Shown one piece after another: positions 9,577 through 19,644 of a stretch of 40,869 bases of DNA. Each line of letters starts with the position of its first letter. Position 1 is the stretch's first letter. The position numbers were made by a program, and so were the translations under genes. This DNA is from Paratrimastix pyriformis. Lineage: Eukaryota; Preaxostyla; Paratrimastigidae. The notes below the pieces were generated by a model, which was given only the letters and a program-made list of their open reading frames with translations, had not been told where the DNA came from and searched no databases. The stretch covers positions 7,501 to 48,369 of the forward strand of contig JAPMOS010000218.1 in NCBI GenBank assembly GCA_027972325.1, read 5' to 3'.

Positions 9577-12500
9577 CTGCGCGAAGAAGTGATGAAGAAG
9601 GACAAGTTAAAACCAATTGTCTCGTGAAGGGAATGAATCACGGACTTCCCAGATGGCACGAATTCGGTGATCGCTCACGAAATTGAAGCACTCGAGAGCC
9701 GGCGTCCATTGCTGGGACAGGTTGGCCTCGGTATCCATCACAATGATGGTACCATTGGGGCAATGAACGAGTCGAGGTACTGGGCCAGGGATCCGTAGTC
9801 CGGGGTGGGTCTGTCTCGAGGGTCGTCGGTAATGCCCCAGGGAGCATCCAACACGGCCAAGGTATACAGTGTCTATTGAATGAAACGAGGATGTTAGATG
9901 GTGGGGGATCCAACAAGTTGGAAACTGCAGACACGGCCGGGATTATCCTTCGCGCGAAACAAGATCGCTTCGGCATCCCCGCAGTAGAACCGGGCCAAGG
10001 TTTTCCCATGAGGGATCGTGGCCCTCCGCGGGTGCGGAAAGCAGCTGGGGGCCGGAACGAGGCGCAGCGGACGCGGGCTTGGTGGTGACCTGGGCGACTG
10101 ACGCTGCTGCGGTGGCTTGGAGTGTTGTTGCTGGGCCTGGGCCGGGGTCTGGGGTTGAGGCTGAGCCGGCTGGGGCTGAGGCGACGGCTTGGCCTGGGGG
10201 CGGGCTGCGGCGGCTTGGCCTGGGGGCGGGCTGCGGCGGCTTGGCCTGGGGGCGGGCTGCGGCGGCTTGGCCTGGCTGGCTCGGGGCTTGGCTTTGGGCT
10301 CGGGCTCGGGCACCGGTTTCGACGAAGGCTGGGCTTCCTCGGTGGCCGACTCCGGTGGGAGTGCGCAGGCCTTGACCTCATACTCGTCGTCGGCCTCCGC
10401 CGCCTTGGCCTCGGCTTCGGAGGTCGGCTCGGCTTGGGAAAGAAGCGCCTTCAGGGTGGCCCGCTTGGCCGGCTCTGACTTCGGCGGCTCTGGGTGCTCG
10501 GAGGCGGCTTCCTCCCGGAGTGCCCGCCTTTCCTCACGTAGTTCCCGGTCGACGGTCTTCAGCATGCGCTTGCTGGCACGGGGATGTCGTGGTGGCCCAT
10601 CTCCTCCCAGAGCCGGGCGTACGGGCAGTGCTCGGGCATCAGGTAGTCCTGCATTGCCGGTGGCAGTTGTGCCGCGCACCACCCCAGCCAGTAGCCGAGG
10701 ACCAACTCGAACTCGGAGAGACGCCGGCCGTCCATGAAGGTGATCTCTTGGGGCATGTTGCCAACGTCCGTCTCGTTGAGGCGCTCGAACGGGCAGCCCA
10801 GCTCACCCAGCTCCTCGGAGAAGGCCGGGAGTCGAACCTTGCCCTTGCGGAATGGGAAGGGCCGCACGTTGAGGCAGTTCATGAAGGCAAGGTCTCGGTC
10901 CGGACGAGATGGCACCGCAGGATCTCCCGGGCGGCCTCGTCGGGGGCAGGTAGAGGACGGGGTGGTCTCCGGCGGCCACCTCAGCTGCATCGTGGGCCTC
11001 GAGCAGCATGAAGGTCTGCTCGGCCTGCCGAATGGGCTTCTTGAGATCGGCCGCTGCAGTAGAGGTGGCCTCAGAACCACTGAACGACCCCTCCAACATG
11101 GCGCGAGCAAGCCACCGATTCATCTCCGCATCCCTGGCCTGGCGGGCAGGACGTGTGAGCGGCAGCGTGGAAATGGTTGGTGCATGCGGACCTCAAAGAT
11201 GCGCCACAGGTTCGTGGCTGACGGCTGTCGCTCAACCGGGAGCTGGGAGAGGGCACACAGCATCTCCAGGGAGAAGCACTCCAGAATCTTCACAAGCTTG
11301 GCCGGGGCGTCTTCGCCTTTGGGGAAGTGCAGCTCCTTGAGGGCGGGTTCCAAATGTGTGGCAAAGTCAGGATCCTCACGGATGTAGCGCTTGGGGGCCT
11401 GATAAGGGCGGGGAGGTGGGGTGATGATAATCAATAGACGGGAGACGACAGACTTGGAGGGATGCACGCTTGAGGTTCAGCAGGACGTCGAAGGTGCTGC
11501 TTCCAAACCGCGCGTCGTGAGTAAGCAGGTTGACCCGATGTTGCAGCTCGAGCATGGCCTCCGGATCGAGAGTGTTGTAAACGGCCACGTCGATGTAGTC
11601 CTCCTTCAGGTGCTGTGCAGGGGAAGAGGTGCGTTGTTATGAGGGCGGAGACAACGTGCAAGAGACCTGCCGGATCTGGGGTGTAGCTTGTTGAGCTTCT
11701 CCACCCTTTGGCGAAGCTCGGTCCGCTGTTCTGCGGTGATCTCGGGCGGCAACTCGGAGACCCGGCGCGGGTCCACGATGATGCGCGCAACCTGGAACCT
11801 AGGGGCACGATTAGAGGCCGATCCACCAAAAGAGCATTGTCAGACCGGTGCGAGCCGTCGACCACCTGGTATCGAGCCTCGTCCAGGGCCGACGTTTGGA
11901 CGATTATGCTGAACAGGACGGCCGCTCCCAGCTTCTCGAACCATTCCACAATTGCTCCGAGGCGCTCGTAGGCAAGGGGCCGGGCGAGGCTCGGGCAGGG
12001 GTCGATGGAGCTCAGCAGGACATGGGCCCTCTTGCCGTGGCACTTTTCCGACAGAGAGAGATCGAAGAGCCCCTAACAACCCGAACAAAGCGAAAGGAAT
12101 GTGCAGTCAGTAACTTGTTCAAAAAAGGGAAACGATGAAAACAGGTCACGAGTGGTGGGAGGAGGCAGGGTGGCGCGCAAGGTACGCATTGACGATATCA
12201 ACGACGGACTGCATTACTTGGCGAGCGGGGTGGGAGGAGGAGGGTGGCGCGCAAGGTACGCATTGACGAGATCAACGACGGACTGCAGTACTTGGCGAGC
12301 GGCCTCCGGGAGAAGTCGTCCGGGTCGGTCGGCCGGGCCCGCTTGCGCTCGGCCTTCGCCTTGGGTTCGGGGCACGGCCGCCCTCGTCCGACGACGAGGA
12401 GGAGATCTCCACTGGGGCCGGGTGCTTGTGCCGGTGCCGCGGCCTGGCGTCCTCCTGGGGGCGTCGTCCGAGCCCTTCGCCTCCGCAGCCTCCTTGGCCT

Positions 12501-13315
12501 CATGAGGCGGCCCAGGCTTCCGGCGGGCCGGTGGCGGGGGCCGGGGCCGCGGCCTTCGCCTCCTTGGCGGCCTCCTTCTTGGACTTGGCGGCCACCGGGG
12601 CCGCCTTCTTGCCTTCTTCGGGGCCTCGCGATCCTTCTTGGGCTTGGCGGCCGCCGGGGCCGCCTTCTTGGGCTTGGGCGGGCTCGGCACATCATCGTCG
12701 TCCAGGATTCTGAAATCCAAAAAGAATCAGCTGGGAAGGCCAGAACCTGCTCCGACAGACGGCCGAGCGGCTCCAGTTCCCTTGTCCTTGTGCTCGACGG
12801 CGCCAGAGGCGGGCGTCGTCGGACGGGCTGGTCGGGGCGGTCGGGGCCTTCGGGGCGGTAGGGGTCGGGGCAGGGGCGCTCCTGGTGCGGTGTGCGTGGC
12901 GGCGGGGCGGGAGACCTAACAAAGAACGAATTTAGCACCGAGCCGGAGGTGCGATGCAAATACGGACGAGGCTCCTCGCGTTCAGGCTCGTCCTCCTCCC
13001 CACCGATGTCGAGGAGGAGGTCTTTGCCGGCGGAATCAGGTGAGGACGGCCGGAAAAGGCCGTCAAAAGTCTGTCGAATCAGCTCCAGATGGTAGGGCGT
13101 CATGAGCCCCGCGCCCAACGGCTGGGTGAGGGAGGAGAGGCGTCGACGGAAGCTATGACAACAAGTTTCGGGAAAACGAGGGAGCGAGTAAAAACAAACC
13201 AATTGATCGCCTGGTAACCCTCGGCCCATTTCGGGGGGTCCTGGCCGATCGCACCCTCGCAATACTCAATGGCTTCTTGGGGGGTGTGGAACTGGTTCCA
13301 ATCGATCGAGTTCAT
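8800..13315 (-). CDS. Spliced ParB-like / beta-class DNA methyltransferase gene (many exons, probably decayed)
   Basis: Consecutive minus-strand blocks with coherent protein-like composition are separated by 37-69 nt GT-AG gaps. Examples are 13199-13153, 12963-12916, 11845-11799, 11666-11613, 11453-11399, 11191-11139, 9914-9873 and 9645-9577. Most junctions keep frame, strong evidence for real introns. Order from the 5' end: short N-terminal domain, basic proline-rich region, ParB-like domain, unrecognised middle, P/Q/A-rich linker, methyltransferase. ParB-methylase fusions are familiar in phages and prophages; here the parts sit in an intron-bearing eukaryotic gene. About four frame breaks suggest a pseudogene or assembly error in GC-rich DNA. 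Predicted role is sequence-directed DNA (or RNA) adenine methylation. One gene rather than several neighbours is inference. Confidence 0.55.
9646..10682 (-). CDS. Low-complexity linker and methyltransferase motif IV exons
   Basis: The block 10682-9915 begins with a charged helix (VDRELREERRALREEAAS), passes through about 120 residues of Pro/Gln/Ala/Lys repeats and ends in a folded-looking part (FYCGDAEAILFRAKDN). A 42-nt intron leads to exon 9872-9646. That exon starts TLYTLAVLDAPWGITDD, and DAPW is a variant of the [DNS]-P-P-[YFW] motif IV of amino-methyltransferases. A later strand reads TIIVMDTEANLS and then RIRAIWE, as in MT-A70/beta-class enzymes. Replacement of the first proline by alanine is unusual and may affect activity. 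Confidence 0.5.
10559..11612 (-). CDS. Middle exons of the ParB/methyltransferase gene, unrecognised
   Basis: Exons 11612-11454, 11398-11192 and 11138 to about 10560 are separated by 55- and 53-nt introns with clean GT and AG ends. They read as ordinary globular protein: DYIDVAVYNTLDPEAMLELQ, then ILECFSLEMLCALSQLPVE, then NCLNVRPFPFRKGKVRLPAF and FELVLGYWLGWCAAQLPPAM. No known domain is recognised. They bridge the ParB-like domain and the methyltransferase half, so they may be a target-recognition or oligomerisation module. The third exon does not keep one frame throughout. Confidence 0.45.
11667..12072 (-). CDS. ParB-like domain exons
   Basis: The exon 12072-11846 begins after a TTGTTAG acceptor. 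It reads SSIDPCPSLARPL, a helix with IVEWFEKLGAAV, a strand FSIIVQ and then YQVVDGSHR. The partner exon (11798-11667), after a 47-nt intron, continues FQVARIIVDPRR. The arrangement I-D-P...helix with G...I-x-V...Y-x-V-V-D-G-x-H-R matches the ParB/Srx N-terminal fold (COG1475), whose G-x-H/R-R motif binds nucleotide or phosphate. In phages this fold often precedes a DNA methylase in one chain. I saw no helix-turn-helix after it; a Glu/Arg/Leu-rich helix follows. Motif match is good but short. Confidence 0.5.
12154..12301. repeat. Tandem duplication of ~75 bp
   Basis: Two units starting at GGTGGGAGGAGG (12154 and 12229) share almost every base, including GCGCAAGGTACGCATTGACGA and ACGACGGACTGCA, with about four differences. 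The duplicated part contains the end of an exon of the spliced gene (AYLARH on the minus strand), so it doubles a putative exon end and donor region. Likely recent slippage or unequal exchange. Confidence 0.8.
12215..13315 (-). CDS. 5' exons: N-terminal domain and basic proline-rich region
   Basis: ATG at 13313-13315 opens MNSIDWNQFHTPQEAIEYCE, ending at a donor after 13200. The next exon (13152-12964) reads LIRQTFDGLFRP and an acidic stretch. It is followed after a 48-nt intron by a proline/arginine-rich exon (12915-12747). A 37-nt intron then leads to a Lys/Ala/Pro-rich exon (from 12709) with PKPKKAAPAAAKPKK, which looks like a disordered, possibly nuclear-targeting or DNA-binding linker. 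The last stretch reads QVLQSVVDLVNAYLARH before the duplicated segment. No family recognised; the third and fourth exons do not join perfectly in frame. Confidence 0.45.
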
Positions 13316-13390
13316 CTGAAAACGGCAAAAAGGCGCGTTAACAAAGGTTAGAACCCGGGGTAAGGTCCACCTCGCGAGTTGAATGAGAAC

Positions 13391-14886
13391 ACCACCACCT
13401 CGAAAAATTCGATGTCAGAACACCACCTCGAAAAATTCGATTTCTATTGAAAATCCATACCGCCGGTATGGATTTTAGTACAAACATCGCGATACGGGTT
13501 CTGATGATGCAAATCGATGAGTTTCATCGAAAAACACTTGGGATGATGTCAGAACACCACCTCGAAAATTCGATTTCTATTGAAAATCCATACCGCCGGT
13601 ATGGATTTTAGTACCGACAAACATCGTGATACGGGTTCTGATGATGCAAATCGATGAGTTTCATCGAAAAACACTTGGGATGATGTCAGAACACCACCTC
13701 GAAAATTCGATTTCTATTGAAAATCCATACCGCCGGTATGGATTTTAGTACCGACAAACATCGCGATACCGGTTCTGATGATGCAAATCGATGAGTTTCA
13801 TCGAAAAACACTTGGGATGATGTCAGAACACCACCTCGAAAAATTCGATTTCTATTGAAAATCCATACCGCCGGTATGGATTTTAGTACCCCGACAAACA
13901 TCGCGATACCGGTTCTGATGATGCAAATCGATGAGTTTCATCGAAAAACACTTGGGATGATGTCAGAACACCACCTCGAAAAATTCGATTTCTATTGAAA
14001 ATCCATACCGCCGGTATGGATTTTAGTACCCCCGACAAACATCGCGATACGGGTTCTGATGATGCAAATCGATGAGTTTCATCGAAAAACACTTGGGATG
14101 ATGTCAGAACACCACCTCGAAAAATTCGATTTCTATTGAAAATCCATACCGCCGGTATGGATTTTAGTACCCCGACAAACATCGCGATACCGGTTCTGAT
14201 GATGCAAATCGATGAGTTTCATCGAAAAACACTTGGGATGATGTCAGAACACCACCTCGAAAAATTCGATTTCTATTGAAAATCCATACCGCCGGTATGG
14301 ATTTTAGTACCGACAAACATCGCGATACCGGTTCTGATGATGCAAATCGATGAGTTTCATCGAAAAAACACTTGGGATGATGTCAGAACACCACCTCGAA
14401 AAATTCGATTTCTATTGAAAATCCATACCGCCGGTATGGATTTTAGTACCCCGACAAACATCGCGATACCGGTTCTGATGATGCAAATCGATGAGTTTCA
14501 TCGAAAAACACTTGGGATGATGTCAGAACACCACCTCGAAAAATTCGATTTCTATTGAAAATCCATACCGCCGGTATGGATTTTAGTACCCCCGACAAAC
14601 ATCGCGATACCGGTTCTGATGATGCAAATCGATGAGTTCCACCAAAAAAACACTTGGGATGATGTCAGAACACCACCTCGAAAAATTCGATTTCTATTGA
14701 AAATCCATACCGCCGGTATGGATTTTAGTACCCCGACAAACATCGCGATACCGGTTCTGATGATGCAAATCGATGAGTTTCATCGAAAAACACTTGGGAT
14801 GATGTCGGAACACCACCTCGAAAAATTCGATTTCTATTGAAAATCCATACCGCCGGTATGGATTTTAGTACCCCCGACAAACATTT
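13391..14886. repeat. Satellite: 11 tandem copies of a ~133-142-bp unit with internal hairpins
   Basis: The landmark CCGCCGGTATGG recurs at 13460, 13593, 13730, 13868, 14008, 14149, 14289, 14428, 14568, 14710 and 14850. Each unit holds a near-perfect inverted repeat, AAAATCCATACC-GCC-GGTATGGATTTT, and a second one, TCGATGA-GTT-TCATCGA. Length variation comes mostly from runs of C after GTAC and of A after TCGA. The array starts with a short partial unit and stops at 14886, about 50 bp before the start codon of the next gene. Reading frames inside it are by-products of the repeat. Confidence 0.95.
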
Positions 14887-14938
14887 GATGGTTTAGTGGC
14901 TCTAACCTTGGGTAATAGCCACACTTGATCCCGCCAAA

Positions 14939-17013
14939 ATGCCCAAGGAAAGCACTCAGGAACTTCGTGAGACGCGCAGCGGCCGCCGTTACCCGACTCC
15001 TCGTCACTCGCGGGATGACTCCTCGGAGGAGGAACCGCGAGGCCATTCGAGGAAACGTGCGCGCGCTGAACCCAAGTCATCCGCCGCCGATGCAGCGCCG
15101 GCCTCGCCTCTTCGCCTGGACACTGTCACCGAAGATGAAGCTGAGCAAGAGGAGACCCAACGCGCCAGCCAGGAACACGAGGCGACCGAACAGGAACAAG
15201 AGGAGATCCAACATGCCAGCCAAGATGCCGATCAACATCACCCAGTCGTCTTCATTCCATCAGCCGAGCATTCTTCCAGCAGCGAACATGCGCGGGCGAG
15301 CGTGCTACCCGAGCCGCCCACCGCCGAGCCAGAGGCCCCTGAGCCTGAGCAGACCACCGTGCCAGAGCAGACCACCGAGCCCGTGCCTGAGCAGACCACC
15401 ATCGAACCTTTGGAGACCACCACAACTGAACCCGAGCTGACTACCTCCGACCCTGTGCAGGCCACCACCACCGAACCCGCAGAACCCTCAGAACCCGAAC
15501 CGGCGCAGTCCGAACTACAGCAAACCGGCACAGAACCGGAAGCCGCCGAGCAGTCCGTCCCTGGTGAACCCGAGCAGCTCGCCGAACCCGAGCAGCCCGC
15601 CGAACCTGAGCAGACCCCCGAACCCGCGCAGACCGCAGCCCCTCCTCCGACGCCCTCAAAGCAGCCCCCCCAACGCCGGACCGCCCCTCCGTCGTCGTCG
15701 CTTGCCCCTCCTCCGAAACCGAGGGCGGGTTCGCCTCCCAAGAAACTGCCCGACTCCATCCCGCCCAAGACGCCAGCACAGGCCCCCGGCTATCAAGAGG
15801 TCCGCTCCCGTTCCCCGACATCGATCCTGGCAACCCAGCGTTCACCGCCGCCGCCGGCTGCTGGTTCAATCGTTGCTCTCAAGACGCCTCCGCCTCCGGC
15901 ATCCGTGCCTTCCAGAACCCCACGTGCAGCCCCTGTCGCGTCCTCCGCCTCACGTGCAGCCCCGGTCACCGCCACGAGCACTACTGCCACGCCTCCAGCA
16001 GTGGCTCCGGGTCGGGCTTCCGTGCCTCCCAGAACCCCACGTGCAGCCCCGGTCACCGCCACGAGCACGACTGCCACGCCTCCAGCAGTGGCTCCGGGTC
16101 GGGCTTCCGTGCCTCCCAGAACCCCACGTGCAGCCCCGGTCACCGCCACGAGCACGACTGCAAAGCCTCCAGCAGTGGCTCCGGATCGAGCTTCCGTGCC
16201 TCCCAGAACGCCCCGCACCGCCACGAGTTCCACGTCATCAGTCCCTCCCACAACTTCGAGTCCTCATCAGCCTCTGTCGTCGTCGAACACCGCCCCCCCG
16301 CCCCTCAATCGGTCTGTTTTTCTGTTTTACCTCTTGTGGGTTCCTTAAAACCTCTCCTCCAGGATCTACCTCGTCTGGCAATCGGAGACAAAGGAAGTGT
16401 TGAAACTCACTCGACAGGCATTTTACGAACGGATCTTTCCCAAGCTGCTTGCAAGTTGGTTCCCGAGCACAAACCATCTGAATCGCGGTCTCATCGTCCC
16501 TGTTCATTTTTTCGAGACCATGGCTGAGTACCGACTCTCCGGTGCCATCTGTGTTGAGATGCACAAGGTACTTAACCGGTTGGGACTCACCTTCGGAAAA
16601 ATCCTGTTTTCGATGACCTGCGGTCAAAGTGCTGATATCGAGAAGACCTACCAGTTCCTGACTTCAAGAGCTTTGATGATTCTTGTGTGTCTGGATTCCG
16701 AGGCTGCATTCGGCGTCGACCGTGCCGTCGATGGCCACATGAGGCTGGATGAGCTTGCCCTCTGGGAACGCACTTTCCCCTTCTACGTAAAGGAGGTTTT
16801 CATGACCGTTCCATGTTGGAACTCACTGACTACTACGGAGAACAGTTCCCCAAGGTATTCCAGGCTTGCGAACGTGAATACCTCGCTCTCTCCGAAGACG
16901 AACGGAAGACCGATGACTGGTCGATTCAGTGCCACAAGTTCCGCACCAACACCTGCTACCGCGAGATTCCGGCCCATTGGGACTGTCTCTTCAAGTTCAC
17001 TGGGAACGCATAA
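14939..17013 (+). CDS. Unrecognised two-exon gene, copy 1 (disordered N-terminus plus conserved C-terminal domain)
   Basis: ATG at 14939 follows CCGCCAAA. Exon 1 (to 16311) is about 457 codons of low-complexity sequence. It has a basic SGRRYPTPRHSR start, an acidic part, E/P/T repeats (EPEQTT), then three copies of a roughly 33-residue A/P/T unit (SVPPRTPRAAPVTATSTTA). A 51-nt intron (16312-16362) joins in phase to exon 2, which holds a folded domain: YERIFPKLLASWFP, LIVPVHFFETMAEY, LALWERTFPFY and DYYGEQFPKVF. The stop is at 17011-17013, and one frame change lies near 16795-16810. No family is recognised. The same exon 2 recurs in copy 2, which shows it is the conserved part. Confidence 0.6.
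15930..16210 (+). repeat. Intragenic coding repeat (~99 bp units) in copy 1
   Basis: Near-identical units carrying CCCAGAACCCCACGTGCAGC and GCCACGAGCAC recur about every 99 bp from roughly 15915 to 16200. They encode an R-T-P-R-A-A-P-V-T-A-T-S repeat. High identity indicates recent expansion and keeps the frame. Confidence 0.8.
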
Positions 17014-17350
17014 ACAACCCGAGACTTTTTGTCTCTATCTCTCTCCGCCACCTTCTTCCCGCTTTCCATGTGTCCCTGTTTTTGAAAAGAGTGGCTATTA
17101 CCCCTGGAGCCTCGTCGCATCGAGAAGACCGTTGATCTATTGTTCGACCATAACTTTTATCTTGTGCGGAACCCGTCAGCGTGGGTCCGTTCACCGAGAA
17201 GAGCGTGTGCCAGCCGTAGTTCGTCCTACAAGGGGAACAAAACAGAGATGGCGTGAGAAATAGTGCTTTCCTTGTGTCTGATTTTGAACTTCCTGGTTTT
17301 GAAAAGAGTGGCTGTTACCCCCTGGAGTATCCCGCATGGAAACCGCCAAA

Positions 17351-18735
17351 ATGCAGAGGAAGCACGCAAGTCATGCCATGCTTAGCAGACGGACTCGGTC
17401 TCGCCAGGTGATCATTCTCGTCGAGGACGTTCCCGAGTCCCTTCCTGAGCCCCTTCCTGAGTCCCTTCCTGAGCCCCTTCCTGAGCCCCTTCCTGAGTCC
17501 CCTTCCTGAGCCCCTTCCTGAGCCCCTTCCTGAGCCCCTTCCTGAGCCCCTTCCTGAGCCCCTTCCTGAGCCCCTTCCTGAGCCCCTTCCTGAGCCCCTT
17601 CCTGAGCCCCTTCCAGAGCCCCTTCCAGAGCCCCTTCCAGAGCCCCTTCCTGAGCCCCTTCCTGAGCCCCTTCCTGAGCCCCTTCCTGAGCCCCCTTCCT
17701 GAGCCCCTTCCTGAGCCCCTTCCTGAGCCCCTTCCTGAGCCCCTTCCTGAGCCCCTTCCTGAGCCCCTTCCCAGGCCCCTTCCTGAGCCCCTTCCCGGCA
17801 TGATGCCACGACAAGCCCCCGGCTCCGAAGTCCGCTGCTCCCCGCTCCTCAATCGGTCTGTTTACTGTTTTCCCTGATGTGTTGTGGGTTTCTCATGCCT
17901 CTCCTCCAGGACCTACGACTTCTTTCAACCGGAGGACAAGACCGAGGTGCACCTAAGCCGACAGGCTTTTACGAACGGATCTTCCCCAAGCTGCTGGCAA
18001 GTTGGTTCCCGAACACGAATCATCTGAATCCCGGCCTCATCGTCCCCGTTCACTTTTGAAGCCGTTGACTGAGTACCATTTCTCCGCTCCCATCTGTGTT
18101 GAGTTGCACAAGGTACTCACCCGGATGGTTCTCGCTTTCGGTGGCGTCCTTTTTCCTTGACCAGCGGACGCTGTTCTGATACGTCGCAGACCTACAGGGG
18201 CCTGTCAGCAAGAGCCTTGCTCATTACCCTGCTCCTTGATTCCGAGGCTGCATTCGACATCGACCACCCCATCGAGGGCCCGATGAGGCTCGATGAGATC
18301 GTCCTCTGGGAACGCTCTTACCCCTTCTACCTCAGGGGTTCTTCGTGACCGTTCCCTGTTGGAGCGCACTGACTACTACGGAGAACAGTTCCCCAAGGTA
18401 TTCCTGGCCTGCGAACGTGAATACCTCTCTCTCCGCGGACGAACGGAAGACCTATGACTGGTCGATTCAGTGCCACAAGTTCCGCACCAGCACCTGCTCG
18501 CGCGAGCTTCCTACCCTTTGGGACTTCCTCTTAACTGGGCCCCTTCCTCTGCCCGTTCCTGTCCTTGTGGCTGAGCCCGAACCCGTGCCGGAATCCGTGC
18601 CCCTTCCCGAGAACGTGCCGGTAGCCGATGATGACGAAGATGAATGGTTTGCCGGCGATAAATTCGGATGACGACACTGGCAACAACGACTACAACGCCA
18701 ACCCCCAAGGCGAAGACGAAGACGAAGACGAGTAA
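17351..18735 (+). pseudogene. Paralogous two-exon gene, copy 2, with a PLPE-type minisatellite N-terminus; decayed
   Basis: ATG at 17351 sits in the same CCGCCAAAATGC context as copy 1. Exon 1 encodes MQRKHASHAM, a basic segment, then a Pro-Leu-Pro-Glu repeat that replaces the E/P/T-rich region of copy 1. A 54-nt intron (17856-17909) has the same flanks as in copy 1 (CTCAATCG before, CTCCTCCAG at its end). Exon 2 matches the copy 1 domain (LLASWFPNTNHLN, FDIDHPIEGPMRLDE, WSIQCHKFRT). It has several frame changes, including one early in the exon near 17970 and a stop at 18056-18058. It gains an acidic tail (EDEDEDE) ending near 18735. Probably a tandem duplicate that is losing function, unless homopolymer errors are to blame. 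Confidence 0.55.
17430..17795. repeat. 12-bp minisatellite CCTGAGCCCCTT inside copy 2 exon 1
   Basis: About 30 tandem dodecamers encode Pro-Leu-Pro-Glu on the plus strand. Variants include GAGTCC for GAGCCC and a patch of CCAGAGCCCCTT near 17610-17645. Extra C residues near 17500 and 17690 shift the frame. The minus-strand reading frames (Arg-Lys-Gly-Leu type repeats) are shadows. Confidence 0.95.
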
Positions 18736-19050
18736 TGAATCTGGTTCTCTTTTTGATCCGAAATTAGAGGCTCGACGTTTTCTCTCGAAAAAAGGAGGAG
18801 GAAGTGCGTCAGGGTGAAGCAAGGTGAAAGTGAAGCAAGGAGGATTTGGGAGGGTCTGTTCATGAAAACCCGCGGGCCCTCACTACAGACAGGCCGAGTG
18901 GGGAGGGTCTGTCCACGAAAACCCGGAGGCCAGAGCGTCGGGCTTTTTTCTATAGAAATCTCAATGTCTATAGCGTCCACAGAAACCCTGGAACAGCTTC
19001 GCGGAAAGGAAAGTTGGGGTTGTTCACAATGGAAAAAACGGTCTTGAAAT
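18736..19050. other. Spacer with two imperfect ~53-bp repeats
   Basis: No gene seen. GGGAGGGTCTGT...GAAAACCCG occurs at about 18848 and again at about 18901. The stretch separates the paralogue pair from the purine-rich plus strand that leads into the LINE. Confidence 0.5.
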
Positions 19051-19644
19051 CTTGGACTTGCCCAGAAAAACGGAACGTAGAGATGGAGAAAAGCATGTTG
19101 CGTGGTGGATTAGGACGAAAAGAAAGGAGTGGGACGGAATGCGAAATTATCCATTGAAAAAAGTGGGAGATGGTTGCCGGTCATTGATAAAGAAAGGAGC
19201 TATCTTGAGAGAGCCGAAATGGAAGAGGAGAAGATCCAAAAAAAGGGGAAAAGAAGCTATAAGAAGAATAAACAAGATAAGGCAAGGACGAAACCAGGAT
19301 ATCTTGAAGACCTCTAATGAATGGTTGCAGAAAGTGTGGAGATGTCTCTGGTGGGCTCTTGAAGGTAATCAGAGGATGAGGGAGTCGTTTCAAAAAACAA
19401 TTCAGGAATCTTCAAAAGGCATCCGTTCGTGGATGGAATGTTGGTCGTATTCTAAACGCGACGGAACTGCTCAGAGGATGGTTTGGGGATGGAAGGATGT
19501 GGTGGGGAATTTGTGTGGTGGCTGGTGCCAGAGGGAGTGGTGGTTGTCTGTTTTGAAGTGTGGAAGTTTTTTGGCAAATTTGTGGGAAATTTTCCTCGGA
19601 AACTGCGGGGTGAAAATTCAGAAATGGATCCCGCGTTTTTCCTG

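Noticed and set aside
10079-10737. Plus-strand Gly/Leu/Trp-rich frames
   Set aside because: Antisense to the Pro/Gln/Ala linker of the minus-strand methyltransferase gene.
13686-14840. Repeated 63-99-codon frames reading MFVGVLKSIPAVW-type peptides
   Set aside because: They are generated by the 140-bp satellite; length and stops follow the repeat period.
13391-14886. CRISPR-like array
   Set aside because: Units are contiguous and nearly identical over their whole length with no unique spacers, and no cas genes are present.
17315-17852. Minus-strand Arg/Gly/Lys repeat proteins
   Set aside because: Antisense reading of the PLPE-coding dodecamer array.
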